DNA of 64,000 nucleotides from Dyella_A sp035685805 (GTDB taxonomy: Bacteria; Pseudomonadota; Gammaproteobacteria; Xanthomonadales; Rhodanobacteraceae): positions 28,011 through 92,010 of the forward strand of contig NZ_DASSAB010000050.1 in the NCBI RefSeq assembly GCF_035685805.1. Reading direction: 5' to 3'. The notes beneath the pieces were generated by a model. That model saw nothing but the letters and a program-made list of their open reading frames with translations. It ran no database searches and had not been told where the DNA came from. The position numbers and the translations under genes are program-made. Positions 17,095 to 25,026 of the stretch are shown one piece after another (the stretch's first letter is position 1; each line of letters begins with the position of its first letter).

Positions 17095-17985
17095 TCAGTC
17101 GCGGAAGCGGCGCAGCAGGTCGCCGTACGCGTCGATGCGGCGGTCGCGCAGGAACGGCCAGATCCGCCGCACCTGCTCGCTACGCGCCATGTCGATGTCC
17201 ACCACGAGCAGATGGCGACCGTCGCTGCCCGCCTGGCCGAGGAACTCGCCCTGCGGCCCGGCGACGAAACTGGAGCCCCAGAACTCGATGCCGGCACCCA
17301 CCTGGGTGGGATCCGCCTCGTAGCCGGTGCGGTTGCAGGCGAGCAGCGGCAAGCCGTTGGCGACGGCATGGCCGCGCTGCACGGTGATCCAGGCCTCGCG
17401 CTGGCGACCTTTCTCGGCTTGGTCGTCGGTCGGGTCCCAGCCGATTGCGGTGGGGTAGAGCAGGAGTTCGGCGCCGGCCAGCGCCATCAGCCGCGCCGCT
17501 TCCGGATACCACTGGTCCCAGCACACCAGCACGCCAAGGCGCCCGATCGAGGTGTCGATGGGATCGAAACCCAGGTCGCCCGGCGTGAAATAGAACTTCT
17601 CGTAGAACGCCGGATCGTCGGGGATGTGCATCTTGCGGTACTTGCCGGCGATCGCTGCCGACCGGTCGAACACCACCGCCGTGTTGTGGTACAGCCCGGT
17701 TGCGCGCTTCTCGAACAACGAGGCGACCACCACCAGCTTGAGCTCGTCGGCGAGCCTGCCGATGCGCTCGGTACTGTGCCCGGGAATCGTCTCGGCGAGG
17801 TCGAACTCGTCCACCGACTCGCGCTGGCAGAAGTACGGGCCGTTGTGCAGCTCCTGCAGCAGCACCAGTTCGGCGCCGGCGGCTGCCGCTTCGCGCAGAC
17901 CGGCCTCGATCGCGTCCAGGTTGGCGTCGCGGCTGCCGCGGTGGGTTTCCTGCAGCAACGCGACCTTGAGGTTCTTTCGGGTCAT
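17095..17985 (-). CDS. aguB: N-carbamoylputrescine amidase
   Basis: Hydrolyses N-carbamoylputrescine to putrescine, CO2 and ammonia, the last step of the agmatine route to polyamines. The 296-residue nitrilase-superfamily enzyme has the Glu-Lys-Cys triad: LLQEL near 45, KYRKMHIPD near 120 and VLVCWDQWYPEAAR near 157. The substrate-defining PDDPAFYEKFYFTPGD motif is typical of AguB. It lies 73 bp after aguA in the same direction, so the pair makes putrescine from agmatine. Confidence 0.95.
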   Translation of the reverse strand: MTRKNLKVALLQETHRGSRDANLDAIEAGLREAAAAGAELVLLQELHNGPYFCQRESVDEFDLAETIPGHSTERIGRLADELKLVVVASLFEKRATGLYHNTAVVFDRSAAIAGKYRKMHIPDDPAFYEKFYFTPGDLGFDPIDTSIGRLGVLVCWDQWYPEAARLMALAGAELLLYPTAIGWDPTDDQAEKGRQREAWITVQRGHAVANGLPLLACNRTGYEADPTQVGAGIEFWGSSFVAGPQGEFLGQAGSDGRHLLVVDIDMARSEQVRRIWPFLRDRRIDAYGDLLRRFRD

Positions 17986-18058
17986 GGAGTGTTCCTGTGA
18001 GCTTGCGACGCGGCCCGCGCTGCCGCCCGGGCGACGTGTCATGGGGATGCGCGACCGC

Positions 18059-19096
18059 TCAGGCAAGCAGCCCGGCCGGCAACTGCATCGTGATGCAGTG
18101 CAGGCTGCCGTTCTGCCAGATCAGCGGCCGGCAGGGCACCTGCACCACGACGCGGCCCGGATGCGCCGCGCCGATGATCCGCGCCGCTTCGTCATCCGCC
18201 GCGTCGCCATAGGCCGGCACCAGCACCGCGCCGTTGACGATCAGATAGTTCGCATAAGAGGCCGCCAGGCGCCGGCCCTCGTCGATGACCGGCCTGGCCC
18301 ACGGCAGCGCGAACAGCGCATACGGGCGCCCGTCCTCCGTACGCAGCGCGGCCAATTCGTCGGCCATGCGCCGCAGCTCGTCGAAGTGGGGGTCGCTGGC
18401 GTCGTCGCAAGCCTGGTAGACGATCCGCTCACCCGGCGCGAACCGCGCCAGCGTGTCGATGTGTGCATCGGTGTCGTCGCCCTCCAGGTAGCCGTGCTCC
18501 AGCCACAGGACGCGGCGGGCGTGCAGCCCGTCGCGCAGGATAGCGTCCATCTGCTCGCGCGACTGGTCGGGGTGACGCTGGTGCAGGCAGCGCCACGTGG
18601 TCAGTACGGTACCCGCGCCGTCGCTCTCGATACCGCCGCCCTCCAGCGCCCAGTCGATCCGGCGGTGCATGGCGTCACCGAACACGCCGGCATCGACCAA
18701 CCCGGCGATGACCGCGTCATCCTGTTCGGCGCCGAACTTGCCGCCCCAGCCGGTGAAGCGGAAGTCGGTCAGCTGGAAGCGGCCGGCGGCGTCGCTCAGG
18801 GTGATCGGGCCGGAGTCGCGCAGCCAGGTGTCGTCGTAGGGCAAGGCAACAAAGCGCAGTCGCGCCAGATCCGCGCCTGCAGCCCGCACCAAAGCCTCGG
18901 CACGGGCGTGTACTGCATCGTCGGGCACCACGATCACCAGCGACTCGAAACGGGTCACCGCAGCGGCGAGCGCGGCATAGGTGGTCTCCACCGCATCCAG
19001 TCGCTCGGCCCAGTCGGTGCCGGCGTGCGGCCACGCCACAAGCACCGCAGCCTGCGGTTCCCATTCCGCCGGAAGGCGCAGGGGAGAGTCATTCAT
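18059..19096 (-). CDS. aguA: agmatine deiminase
   Basis: Converts agmatine to N-carbamoylputrescine and ammonia. The 345-residue guanidino-modifying enzyme has the family residues: WPHAGTDW near the N-terminus, DDTWLRDSGP, EGGGIESDG, LEHGYLEGDDTDAHID and the catalytic Cys in NGSLHCITMQLP near the C-terminus. ATG 19096 begins MNDSPLRLPAEWEPQ, the normal N-terminus. First gene of the aguA-aguB operon. Confidence 0.95.
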   Translation of the reverse strand: MNDSPLRLPAEWEPQAAVLVAWPHAGTDWAERLDAVETTYAALAAAVTRFESLVIVVPDDAVHARAEALVRAAGADLARLRFVALPYDDTWLRDSGPITLSDAAGRFQLTDFRFTGWGGKFGAEQDDAVIAGLVDAGVFGDAMHRRIDWALEGGGIESDGAGTVLTTWRCLHQRHPDQSREQMDAILRDGLHARRVLWLEHGYLEGDDTDAHIDTLARFAPGERIVYQACDDASDPHFDELRRMADELAALRTEDGRPYALFALPWARPVIDEGRRLAASYANYLIVNGAVLVPAYGDAADDEAARIIGAAHPGRVVVQVPCRPLIWQNGSLHCITMQLPAGLLA

Positions 19097-19188
19097 CGGG
19101 GGACATTCGCACGTCGGCAAAAACAGACCGCGAATTGTAGGACACCGGCGTGGCCGGCGATGCCCCGGGCGAGGCCCGGGGCACGGTG

Positions 19189-19527
19189 TCAGTTCATCGA
19201 GGACGGATCGGTATTGTTGCCGGCCGGCGTGTTGAGCACGGCATGGATCACGTGACTCTTCTCGAAGTACACGATGAACTGTGCGTAATCCCAGCGGTTG
19301 ATTACCGGGTGCTTCGAACTGTCACCGCCGCGCGGCGCAAGCTTGCGCTCCGGCGCGCCGTACTTCTTTTCCACCTGCGCCATGCTCATGCCGCGGGCGG
19401 GCAGGTTCATGCTCTTTTCCTGCTGTACGCGATTGATCAGCAGGTTGTCCGCCTGGGCGGCCATTGGCGCGGCCACGCCGACGGCCAACAGGCCCAGAAA
19501 CATCAGGCCAAAACGACGATTGCTCAT
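19189..19527 (-). CDS. small periplasmic protein, unknown function
   Basis: A 112-residue protein with a clear signal peptide (RRFGLMFLGLLAVGVAAPMAAQA). The mature part has NLPARGMSMAQVEKKYGAPERKLAPRGG, which resembles the short 'G-M-S-x-x-V-x-x-x-x-G-x-P' repeat of SmpA/BamE-like outer-membrane proteins, followed by the beta-rich WDYAQFIVYFEKSHVIHAVL. I infer a periplasmic or lipid-anchored envelope protein, although no lipobox Cys is visible. Confidence 0.7.
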   Translation of the reverse strand: MSNRRFGLMFLGLLAVGVAAPMAAQADNLLINRVQQEKSMNLPARGMSMAQVEKKYGAPERKLAPRGGDSSKHPVINRWDYAQFIVYFEKSHVIHAVLNTPAGNNTDPSSMN

Positions 19528-19688
19528 GATCCCCTCTCCCACGAATGCGGTGCCGCGTCGTTGTAGCAGAACCGCAGGCGCTTAGCCACGGCGTTTTGCG
19601 GCATATGCGATGGGTTGGGCGTTCGCCAGCGGCTATCATGTCCGGCTGCGGGTGCCCGATCACCCGGCTCAAGGACATCCTTCCTCGC

Positions 19689-21599
19689 ATGATCGCTTTT
19701 CGTCACTTCGCCCTGCGCCGCGGCAGCCGCCTGCTGCTGTCCGATATCGACCTGGTCATCCAGAGCGGCTGGCGGCTGGGCGTGATCGGCCGCAACGGCT
19801 GCGGCAAGTCCAGCCTGTTTGCCGCCCTGCAGGGCAAGCTCGAGGGCGACGCCGGCGAGCTGGACATGCCCGGCAAGCTGCGTCTGGCCTCGGTGGCACA
19901 GGAGACGCCGGCGCTGCCGGACCTGGCGATCGATTACGTGCTGGGCGGCGACGAGGAGCTGGCCGCCGCGCTGGCCGACGAGGCAGACGCGCAGGAGCGC
20001 GGCGACATGGAAGCGATGGCCCGCGCGCACCACCGCATCGAAGAGCTGCACGGTTACGACGCCCAGGCGCGCGCCGGTCGGCTGATGCACGGACTGGGCT
20101 TTCCGCCGGAAACCCACCATCGCACCGTGCAGGAGTTCTCCGGCGGCTGGCGCGGGCGGCTCAACCTGGCGCGTGCGCTGATGTGCCCGTCCGACCTGCT
20201 GCTGCTGGACGAGCCGACCAACCATCTGGATCTCGACGCGGTGCTGTGGCTGGAGGAATGGCTGCGCCGCTACCAGGGCACGCTGCTGATCATCTCGCAC
20301 GACCGAGAGTTCCTCGACGGCGTGATCACCCACACGCTGCATCTCAACGACGGCAAGGCCAAGCTCTACACCGGCAACTACAGCGCCTTCGAGCGCCTGC
20401 GCGCCGAGCAGCTGCGCCAGCAGCAGATCAGCCACGAGCGCGAGCAGGCCGAGCGCGCCCACCTGCAGTCCTTCATCGACCGCTTCAAGGCCAAGGCGAC
20501 CAAGGCCAAGCAGGCGCAGTCGCGAATGAAGCGGCTGGAGAAGCTCGCCGGCACCGAAGCGGTGCGCGCCGAGCGCCCCTTCAGTTTCCAGTTCCCCCAG
20601 CCCGATCGCGTGCCGGACGCAATGCTGCAGCTCAACGAGATCGAGGCTGGCTATCCCAGCGAGGATGGCCACGGCTTCACCACCATCCTGGCCGACGTCG
20701 GCTTCAGTCTCGAGGCGGGCGAGCGCATCGGCCTGCTCGGCCCGAACGGCGCGGGCAAGTCGACCCTGGTCAAGACGCTGGTGGGCGAGCTCGAGCCGAT
20801 GGCCGGCGAGCGCAAGTTCCACAAGGATCTGAAGATCGGCTACTTCGCCCAGCACACGGTCGAGAGCCTGCGCGAGGGAGCCAGCCCGCTGGACCACCTG
20901 CAGGACAAGGTGCCCGGCGTCGCCAACCAGGTGATGCGTGATTTCCTCGGCACCTGGAATTTCGCCGGCGATCGCGCATTCGAGTCGGTCGACGGCTTCT
21001 CCGGCGGCGAGCGGGCGCGCCTGGCACTGGCGCTGATCGCCTGGGACAAGCCCAACCTGCTGCTGCTGGATGAGCCGACCAACCATCTGGACCTGGAGAT
21101 GCGCGAGGCGCTGGCCGACGCGCTGTCCGATTTCGACGGCGCGCTGGTGCTGGTCTCGCACGACCGTCATCTGCTCGGCATGGTCTGCGACAGCTTCTGG
21201 CGCGTCGCCGACGGCGTGGTGGAAGCATTCGACGGCGATCTCGACGATTACGCCAAGTGGCTGCGCTCGCGCGGTTCAGCCAACAAGAAGGCCGGCAAGA
21301 AAGGCGCTGCGGCTAAACCGGTCGCACCGGTGGAGACGCCGGAAGCGCGCCGGCGTCAGTCCGCGGCCCAGCGCGAAGGCGACAAGACCACCCGCTCGCG
21401 GGTAAAGAAGATCGAAACCCGGGTGGCCGCGATCGAAGGCGATCTGGCCAGGCTGGAGGCGCGACTGGCCGATCCGGCCACCTACAACGGCCCGACCGCC
21501 GAGATGATGAAGCTGAGCCAGCAGCAGGCCGATCTGCGGCGGGAAAAAGAGACCCTGGAAGTGGAGTGGCTTGAACTCTATGAACAGCTGGAAGCCTGA
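19689..21599 (+). CDS. yheS: ABC-F family ATP-binding protein, YheS-type
   Basis: A 636-residue soluble protein with two ABC ATPase domains and no membrane segment. Each domain carries a Walker A (GRNGCGKSS near 36; GPNGAGKST near 350), a signature (SGGWRGR; SGGERAR) and a Walker B (LLLLDEPTNHLDL, twice). The inter-domain linker is a charged coiled coil (about 240-300) and a Lys/Arg-rich C-terminal coiled coil follows (about 545-636). Length and linker match E. coli YheS (637 residues), a ribosome-binding ABC-F factor. ATG 19689 is the conserved start (MIAFRHFALRRGSRLLL). Confidence 0.92.
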   Translation: MIAFRHFALRRGSRLLLSDIDLVIQSGWRLGVIGRNGCGKSSLFAALQGKLEGDAGELDMPGKLRLASVAQETPALPDLAIDYVLGGDEELAAALADEADAQERGDMEAMARAHHRIEELHGYDAQARAGRLMHGLGFPPETHHRTVQEFSGGWRGRLNLARALMCPSDLLLLDEPTNHLDLDAVLWLEEWLRRYQGTLLIISHDREFLDGVITHTLHLNDGKAKLYTGNYSAFERLRAEQLRQQQISHEREQAERAHLQSFIDRFKAKATKAKQAQSRMKRLEKLAGTEAVRAERPFSFQFPQPDRVPDAMLQLNEIEAGYPSEDGHGFTTILADVGFSLEAGERIGLLGPNGAGKSTLVKTLVGELEPMAGERKFHKDLKIGYFAQHTVESLREGASPLDHLQDKVPGVANQVMRDFLGTWNFAGDRAFESVDGFSGGERARLALALIAWDKPNLLLLDEPTNHLDLEMREALADALSDFDGALVLVSHDRHLLGMVCDSFWRVADGVVEAFDGDLDDYAKWLRSRGSANKKAGKKGAAAKPVAPVETPEARRRQSAAQREGDKTTRSRVKKIETRVAAIEGDLARLEARLADPATYNGPTAEMMKLSQQQADLRREKETLEVEWLELYEQLEA

Positions 21600-21608
21600 G
21601 GCGACCGC

Positions 21609-22529
21609 GTGAGTGCCGGCCTGCCGCTCGAACTGTGGTTGCCGGCGCACCAGCGATTCTCGCCGGCACACCCGCTGCAGCGCCTGCTGGCGCGCGCGGA
21701 CCGGCTCGATCATGGGCCGCGGGGGTATCTCGCGGGCCTGCAGCATTACTTTTCCTGCACCGGCGCCCAGCTGCCGGCAGCTGCGCTGACGCGGCAGCAA
21801 CTTGCCGGCGACGCCGACGACGCGCTGTGGCTGAGCGCCGATCCGTGCTGGGTGCAGGCGGAGATGAACGGCGCTCGGCTGCTCGCCTGCGGTCAGCTGG
21901 GGCTGGACATGGAGCAGGCGCAGGCGCTCGCACAGCCGCTGCGGCCCGTGTTCGGCGATGCCGGCATGCAGCTGGAGCTGTCCTCGCCCGATCGCTGGCA
22001 CCTGCGCCTGCCCGGCGGCAGCCCGATCCCGACCTTCGCCGCGCCGGAACAGGCGCTGGGTGAAGATCTCTTCCAGCATCTGCCGCAGGGCCCGAAAGGT
22101 CGACGCTGGCGGGTGCTCATCAACGAGATCCAGGTGCTGCTGCACCAGCACCCGCTCAACTCCGACCGTCGCGCCCAGGGCCTGCCGCCGGTCAACAGCC
22201 TCTGGCTGTGGGGTGGCGGCGTGCTGCCGCATCAGGTGTCGACCCGGTGGGCGAGCGTGGTCAGCGACGACCTGCTGCTGCAGGCGCTGGCGCGGAAGGC
22301 CGGCGTGGCCTGCCAGTCACGCTCGGCGGATGCGGTCCGCGCGGCGCAAGCCGGCACGCTGGTCGACCTGCAGGATCTGCCGGTGGCGCAGATCGAACAG
22401 GACTGGTGGCCGACGCTGGATGAACTCCTGCGGCGCCAGCCGGTCACGCTCGCTTTCGCCGACGGCGGGCGCTGGCGGCACGGGCCATGGCACCGGCTGC
22501 GCTTCTGGCGCGCCGGCCGCGCCCGTTGA
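21609..22529 (+). CDS. RpfE-like conserved protein
   Basis: A 306-residue protein of the family known from the Xanthomonas rpf region, where rpfE lies beside recJ. It contains the family hallmark LPPVNSLWLWGGGVLP at about 190-206 and a preceding LINEIQVLLHQHPLN. Its biochemical role is unknown; the fold resembles metal-dependent phosphoglycerate mutase-like proteins, but I see no complete active site. The start is GTG 21609, nine bases after yheS. Its end overlaps recJ by 43 bp. Confidence 0.75.
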   Translation: MSAGLPLELWLPAHQRFSPAHPLQRLLARADRLDHGPRGYLAGLQHYFSCTGAQLPAAALTRQQLAGDADDALWLSADPCWVQAEMNGARLLACGQLGLDMEQAQALAQPLRPVFGDAGMQLELSSPDRWHLRLPGGSPIPTFAAPEQALGEDLFQHLPQGPKGRRWRVLINEIQVLLHQHPLNSDRRAQGLPPVNSLWLWGGGVLPHQVSTRWASVVSDDLLLQALARKAGVACQSRSADAVRAAQAGTLVDLQDLPVAQIEQDWWPTLDELLRRQPVTLAFADGGRWRHGPWHRLRFWRAGRAR

Positions 22530-24244
22530 GCGCGCAACGCCTGCGCCGGCGCGCTCCACTGGGGCCGCCGCAGGGATGGCCTGCGACGGTGCCGCCACTG
22601 CTGCAGGCCATCTACGCAGCGCGCGGCGTGTTCGGGCCAGCGCAGGCCGAGCACCGCCTGGCGCGCCTGCTGTCGCCGGCCGATCTCGGCGGCATGGCCG
22701 CGGCGGTCGATTTGCTGGTGGAGGCAATCACCGGCCACTGGTCGATCGTGATCGCCGGCGACTACGACTGCGATGGCGCCACCGGCACGGCCGTGGCAAT
22801 ACGCGGCTTGCGGCTGCTGGGAGCCGAGCGCGTCAGCTACGCCATTCCGAATCGCTTCATCCACGGCTACGGCCTCAGCGCCGCGCTGGTCGAGTCGCTG
22901 CAGCCCACGCCGCAACTGATCATCACCGTCGACAACGGCGTGGCCAGCGTGGCGGGCGTGGCGGCGGCCCGCGCCCGCGGTATCCGCGTACTGATCACCG
23001 ACCACCATCTGCCCGGCGAGCAGTTGCCCGCCGCCGATGCCATGGTCAATCCGAACCTTGCCGGCGACGCCTTCGAGAGCAAGGCGCTGGCCGGAGTCGG
23101 CGTGATGTTCTACCTGCTGCTGGCGACCCGCGCGCGGCTTCGCGACCAGGGACATTTCGCCGCCGGCCGCGAGCCGGATCTCTCGGCGCTGCTGGATCTG
23201 GTCGCGCTGGGCACCGTGGCCGACCTGGTGCCGCTGGACTTCAACAACCGCGTGCTGGTGGAGGCGGGGCTCAGGCGCATCCGCAGCGGGCGTGCCTGTC
23301 CCGGCATCACCGCGCTGATCGAGGCGGGCAAGCGGCAGGTGACCACCGTCTGCGCCAGCGACCTGGGCTACGCGGTGGGTCCGCGGCTCAATGCCGCCGG
23401 CCGGCTTGAGGACATGTCGCTAGGCGTGGAGTGCCTGCTCACCGACGATCCGGGGCAGGCCGCCGTGCTGGCCGACCGCCTCAACAGCATCAACCTCGAG
23501 CGGCGCGAGCTGCAGGCGGCGATGGTGGCCGAAGCCGAGCAGATGGTCGCGCAGGCGCGCACCGACATCGACGCGGTCGGCGTGGCGCTGTTCGAGCCGA
23601 GCTGGCATGCCGGCGTGATCGGGCTGGTTGCCTCGAAGCTGAAAGAGCAGCTGCATCGCCCGGTGATCGCCTTCGCGCCGGCCAGCGAGGACACCCCCGG
23701 CGACCTGCGTGGCTCGGCCCGATCGATCGCCGGGTTTCACATCCGTGATGCGCTGGCCGCGGTCGACGCGCGCCATCCGGGCCTGATCGAACGCTTCGGC
23801 GGCCATGCGATGGCGGCGGGACTGAGCCTGCGCCTGGCCGATGTCGATCGATTCGCCGCCGCATTCGATGCGGTGGCACGCGAGTGGTTGCAGCCCGAGC
23901 AGCTGCAGGCCGAGCTGGTGACCGATGGTGAACTCCCTGCGGAGGCTTTCACGCTGGAGCTCGCGCGCCTGCTGCGTCACGCCGCGCCCTGGGGTCAGGC
24001 GTTTCCCGAGCCGCTGTTCGACAACCCGTTCGAGTGCACCAGCTGGCGCGTGATGGGTGAGCGCCACCTGCGCCTGGACCTGCGTGACCCGCGCGACGGC
24101 CGCACGCACGAGGCGGTGATGTTCAACGCCTATCGCGGCGAGCCACCGCCGCCGGTGCTGCGGGCGGCATTCGAGTTGAGCGTAAACGACTGGCAGGGTC
24201 GCGAGAGCCTGCGCCTGCTGTTGCGGCACATCGAGCCGGCCTGA
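22487..24244 (+). CDS. recJ: single-stranded-DNA-specific exonuclease RecJ
   Basis: 5'-3' exonuclease acting in RecF-pathway recombination and mismatch repair. The 585-residue protein has the DHH phosphoesterase motifs: AGDYDCDGATGTA at about 86-98, TVDNGVA, TDHHLPGEQLP near 172, a DLVALGTVADLVPL segment, and the DHHA1-type RFGGHAMAAGLSL near 440. ATG 22487 lies inside the end of the rpfE-like gene, suggesting coupled translation. Confidence 0.96.
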   Translation: MAPAALLARRPRPLSAQRLRRRAPLGPPQGWPATVPPLLQAIYAARGVFGPAQAEHRLARLLSPADLGGMAAAVDLLVEAITGHWSIVIAGDYDCDGATGTAVAIRGLRLLGAERVSYAIPNRFIHGYGLSAALVESLQPTPQLIITVDNGVASVAGVAAARARGIRVLITDHHLPGEQLPAADAMVNPNLAGDAFESKALAGVGVMFYLLLATRARLRDQGHFAAGREPDLSALLDLVALGTVADLVPLDFNNRVLVEAGLRRIRSGRACPGITALIEAGKRQVTTVCASDLGYAVGPRLNAAGRLEDMSLGVECLLTDDPGQAAVLADRLNSINLERRELQAAMVAEAEQMVAQARTDIDAVGVALFEPSWHAGVIGLVASKLKEQLHRPVIAFAPASEDTPGDLRGSARSIAGFHIRDALAAVDARHPGLIERFGGHAMAAGLSLRLADVDRFAAAFDAVAREWLQPEQLQAELVTDGELPAEAFTLELARLLRHAAPWGQAFPEPLFDNPFECTSWRVMGERHLRLDLRDPRDGRTHEAVMFNAYRGEPPPPVLRAAFELSVNDWQGRESLRLLLRHIEPA

Positions 24245-24329
24245 GCGGGCGCGGCCATCCTTCACACAGTGCTGCTTGCGCCCGCCGGCAGGACGCGGTG
24301 CGATGCGGGCTCATCGACAGGAGGGTGCC

Positions 24330-24695
24330 ATGATCGAGCAAATCACCGACTTGCCCGCCGGCGTATTGGGTTTCCGCGCACGTGGCCGGGTGACGGCCGC
24401 CGACTACGAAAACGTGCTGGTGCCGGATGTCGAGGCCGCATTCGCGCTCAAGCCGAAGCTGCGCCTGCTCTATCACGCCGGCGAAGACTTCAGCGGGTTC
24501 GATCCCGGTGCCATGTGGGACGATGCGAAGCTCAGCATGCGGCACGTCAGCGGCTGGGATCGCGTGGCGCTGGTCACCGATGTTGGCTGGCTGCGGGCGG
24601 CGGCGAAGGCCATGGGATTCGCGATGCCCGGCGAGTTCCGGCTGTTCGGCAATGCGGAACTGGCACAGGCGCGGCAGTGGTTGATATCCCCTTGA
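24330..24695 (+). CDS. STAS/SpoIIAA-like protein
   Basis: A 121-residue single-domain protein of the SpoIIAA-like (CRAL/TRIO-related) family: a central KLRLLYHAGEDFSGFDPGAMWDDAKLSMRH segment and GWDRVALVTDVGWLRAAAKAMGF. Members are soluble and possibly bind a lipid or partner protein, with no defined role. ATG 24330 has AGGAGG at ideal spacing. It is followed by the asnB control region. Confidence 0.8.
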   Translation: MIEQITDLPAGVLGFRARGRVTAADYENVLVPDVEAAFALKPKLRLLYHAGEDFSGFDPGAMWDDAKLSMRHVSGWDRVALVTDVGWLRAAAKAMGFAMPGEFRLFGNAELAQARQWLISP

Positions 24696-24726
24696 GCGGC
24701 GGCGCACGGAGTGCGCGAAAAAGTTC

Positions 24727-24755
24727 TTGCACTGCATCAATCGCCGTGATCTAGT
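24727..24755 (+). promoter_or_regulatory. putative sigma70 promoter of the asn leader
   Basis: TTGCAC (24727-24732), a 17-bp spacer and an extended -10 TGATCTAGT (24747-24755). Transcription would start around 24761-24763, almost exactly at the leader ATG, so the leader peptide message may be leaderless. Assigned by eye only. Confidence 0.5.
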
Positions 24756-24762
24756 CGAAGCC

Positions 24763-24894
24763 ATGTTCTTTACCGCAGCCACCGCCCGCTCGCCGATCGT
24801 CGACGCCCTCGCGTCGGCAACCCTGCGCGTGGCCGCTGAGCTGAACAACCGCAATGGCAATAACGCCGGCTCGACCGGGTGGGCCATCGCGTAG
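24763..24894 (+). CDS. asparagine-rich attenuator leader peptide
   Basis: A 43-residue frame (MFFTAATARS at the start, GSTGWAIA at the end) that contains LNNRNGNN at residues 27-34: five Asn codons among seven (24844-24864). A run of the end-product amino acid in a short peptide directly ahead of its biosynthetic gene is the hallmark of attenuation. The Asn run lies 10 nt after RNA segment 1, so a stalled ribosome would cover it, and the stop codon follows segment 2 directly. There is no strong Shine-Dalgarno sequence, which fits a leaderless start. Confidence 0.8.
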   Translation: MFFTAATARSPIVDALASATLRVAAELNNRNGNNAGSTGWAIA

Positions 24895-24957
24895 ACGCAG
24901 CAAGCCGTCCTACCTACGCGAAGAAGGCCCGCCCCGTGCGGGCCTTCTTCGTTTCTG
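24826..24957 (+). promoter_or_regulatory. transcription attenuator of asnB
   Basis: Segment 1 CGCGTGGCC (24826-24834) pairs with segment 2 GGCCATCGCG (24882-24891) with one bulge. Segment 2 in its other form, GGGTGGGCC (24877-24885), pairs with GGCCCGCCC (24926-24934, one G-U), giving the antiterminator. Segment 3 CGAAGAAGGCCCGC (24919-24932) pairs perfectly with GCGGGCCTTCTTCG (24938-24951) around CCCGT and runs into TTTCT, giving the terminator. With scarce Asn-tRNA the ribosome stalls over segment 1 and the antiterminator forms; with ample Asn-tRNA it reaches the stop codon, masks segment 2 and the terminator forms. Confidence 0.82.
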
Positions 24958-25026
24958 GCGCCACCAACGGCCGGTGTGGCGCCAGCCCGACGTGGTTTCC
25001 GGCCGCTCATCGACAAGGGGTGCGTC

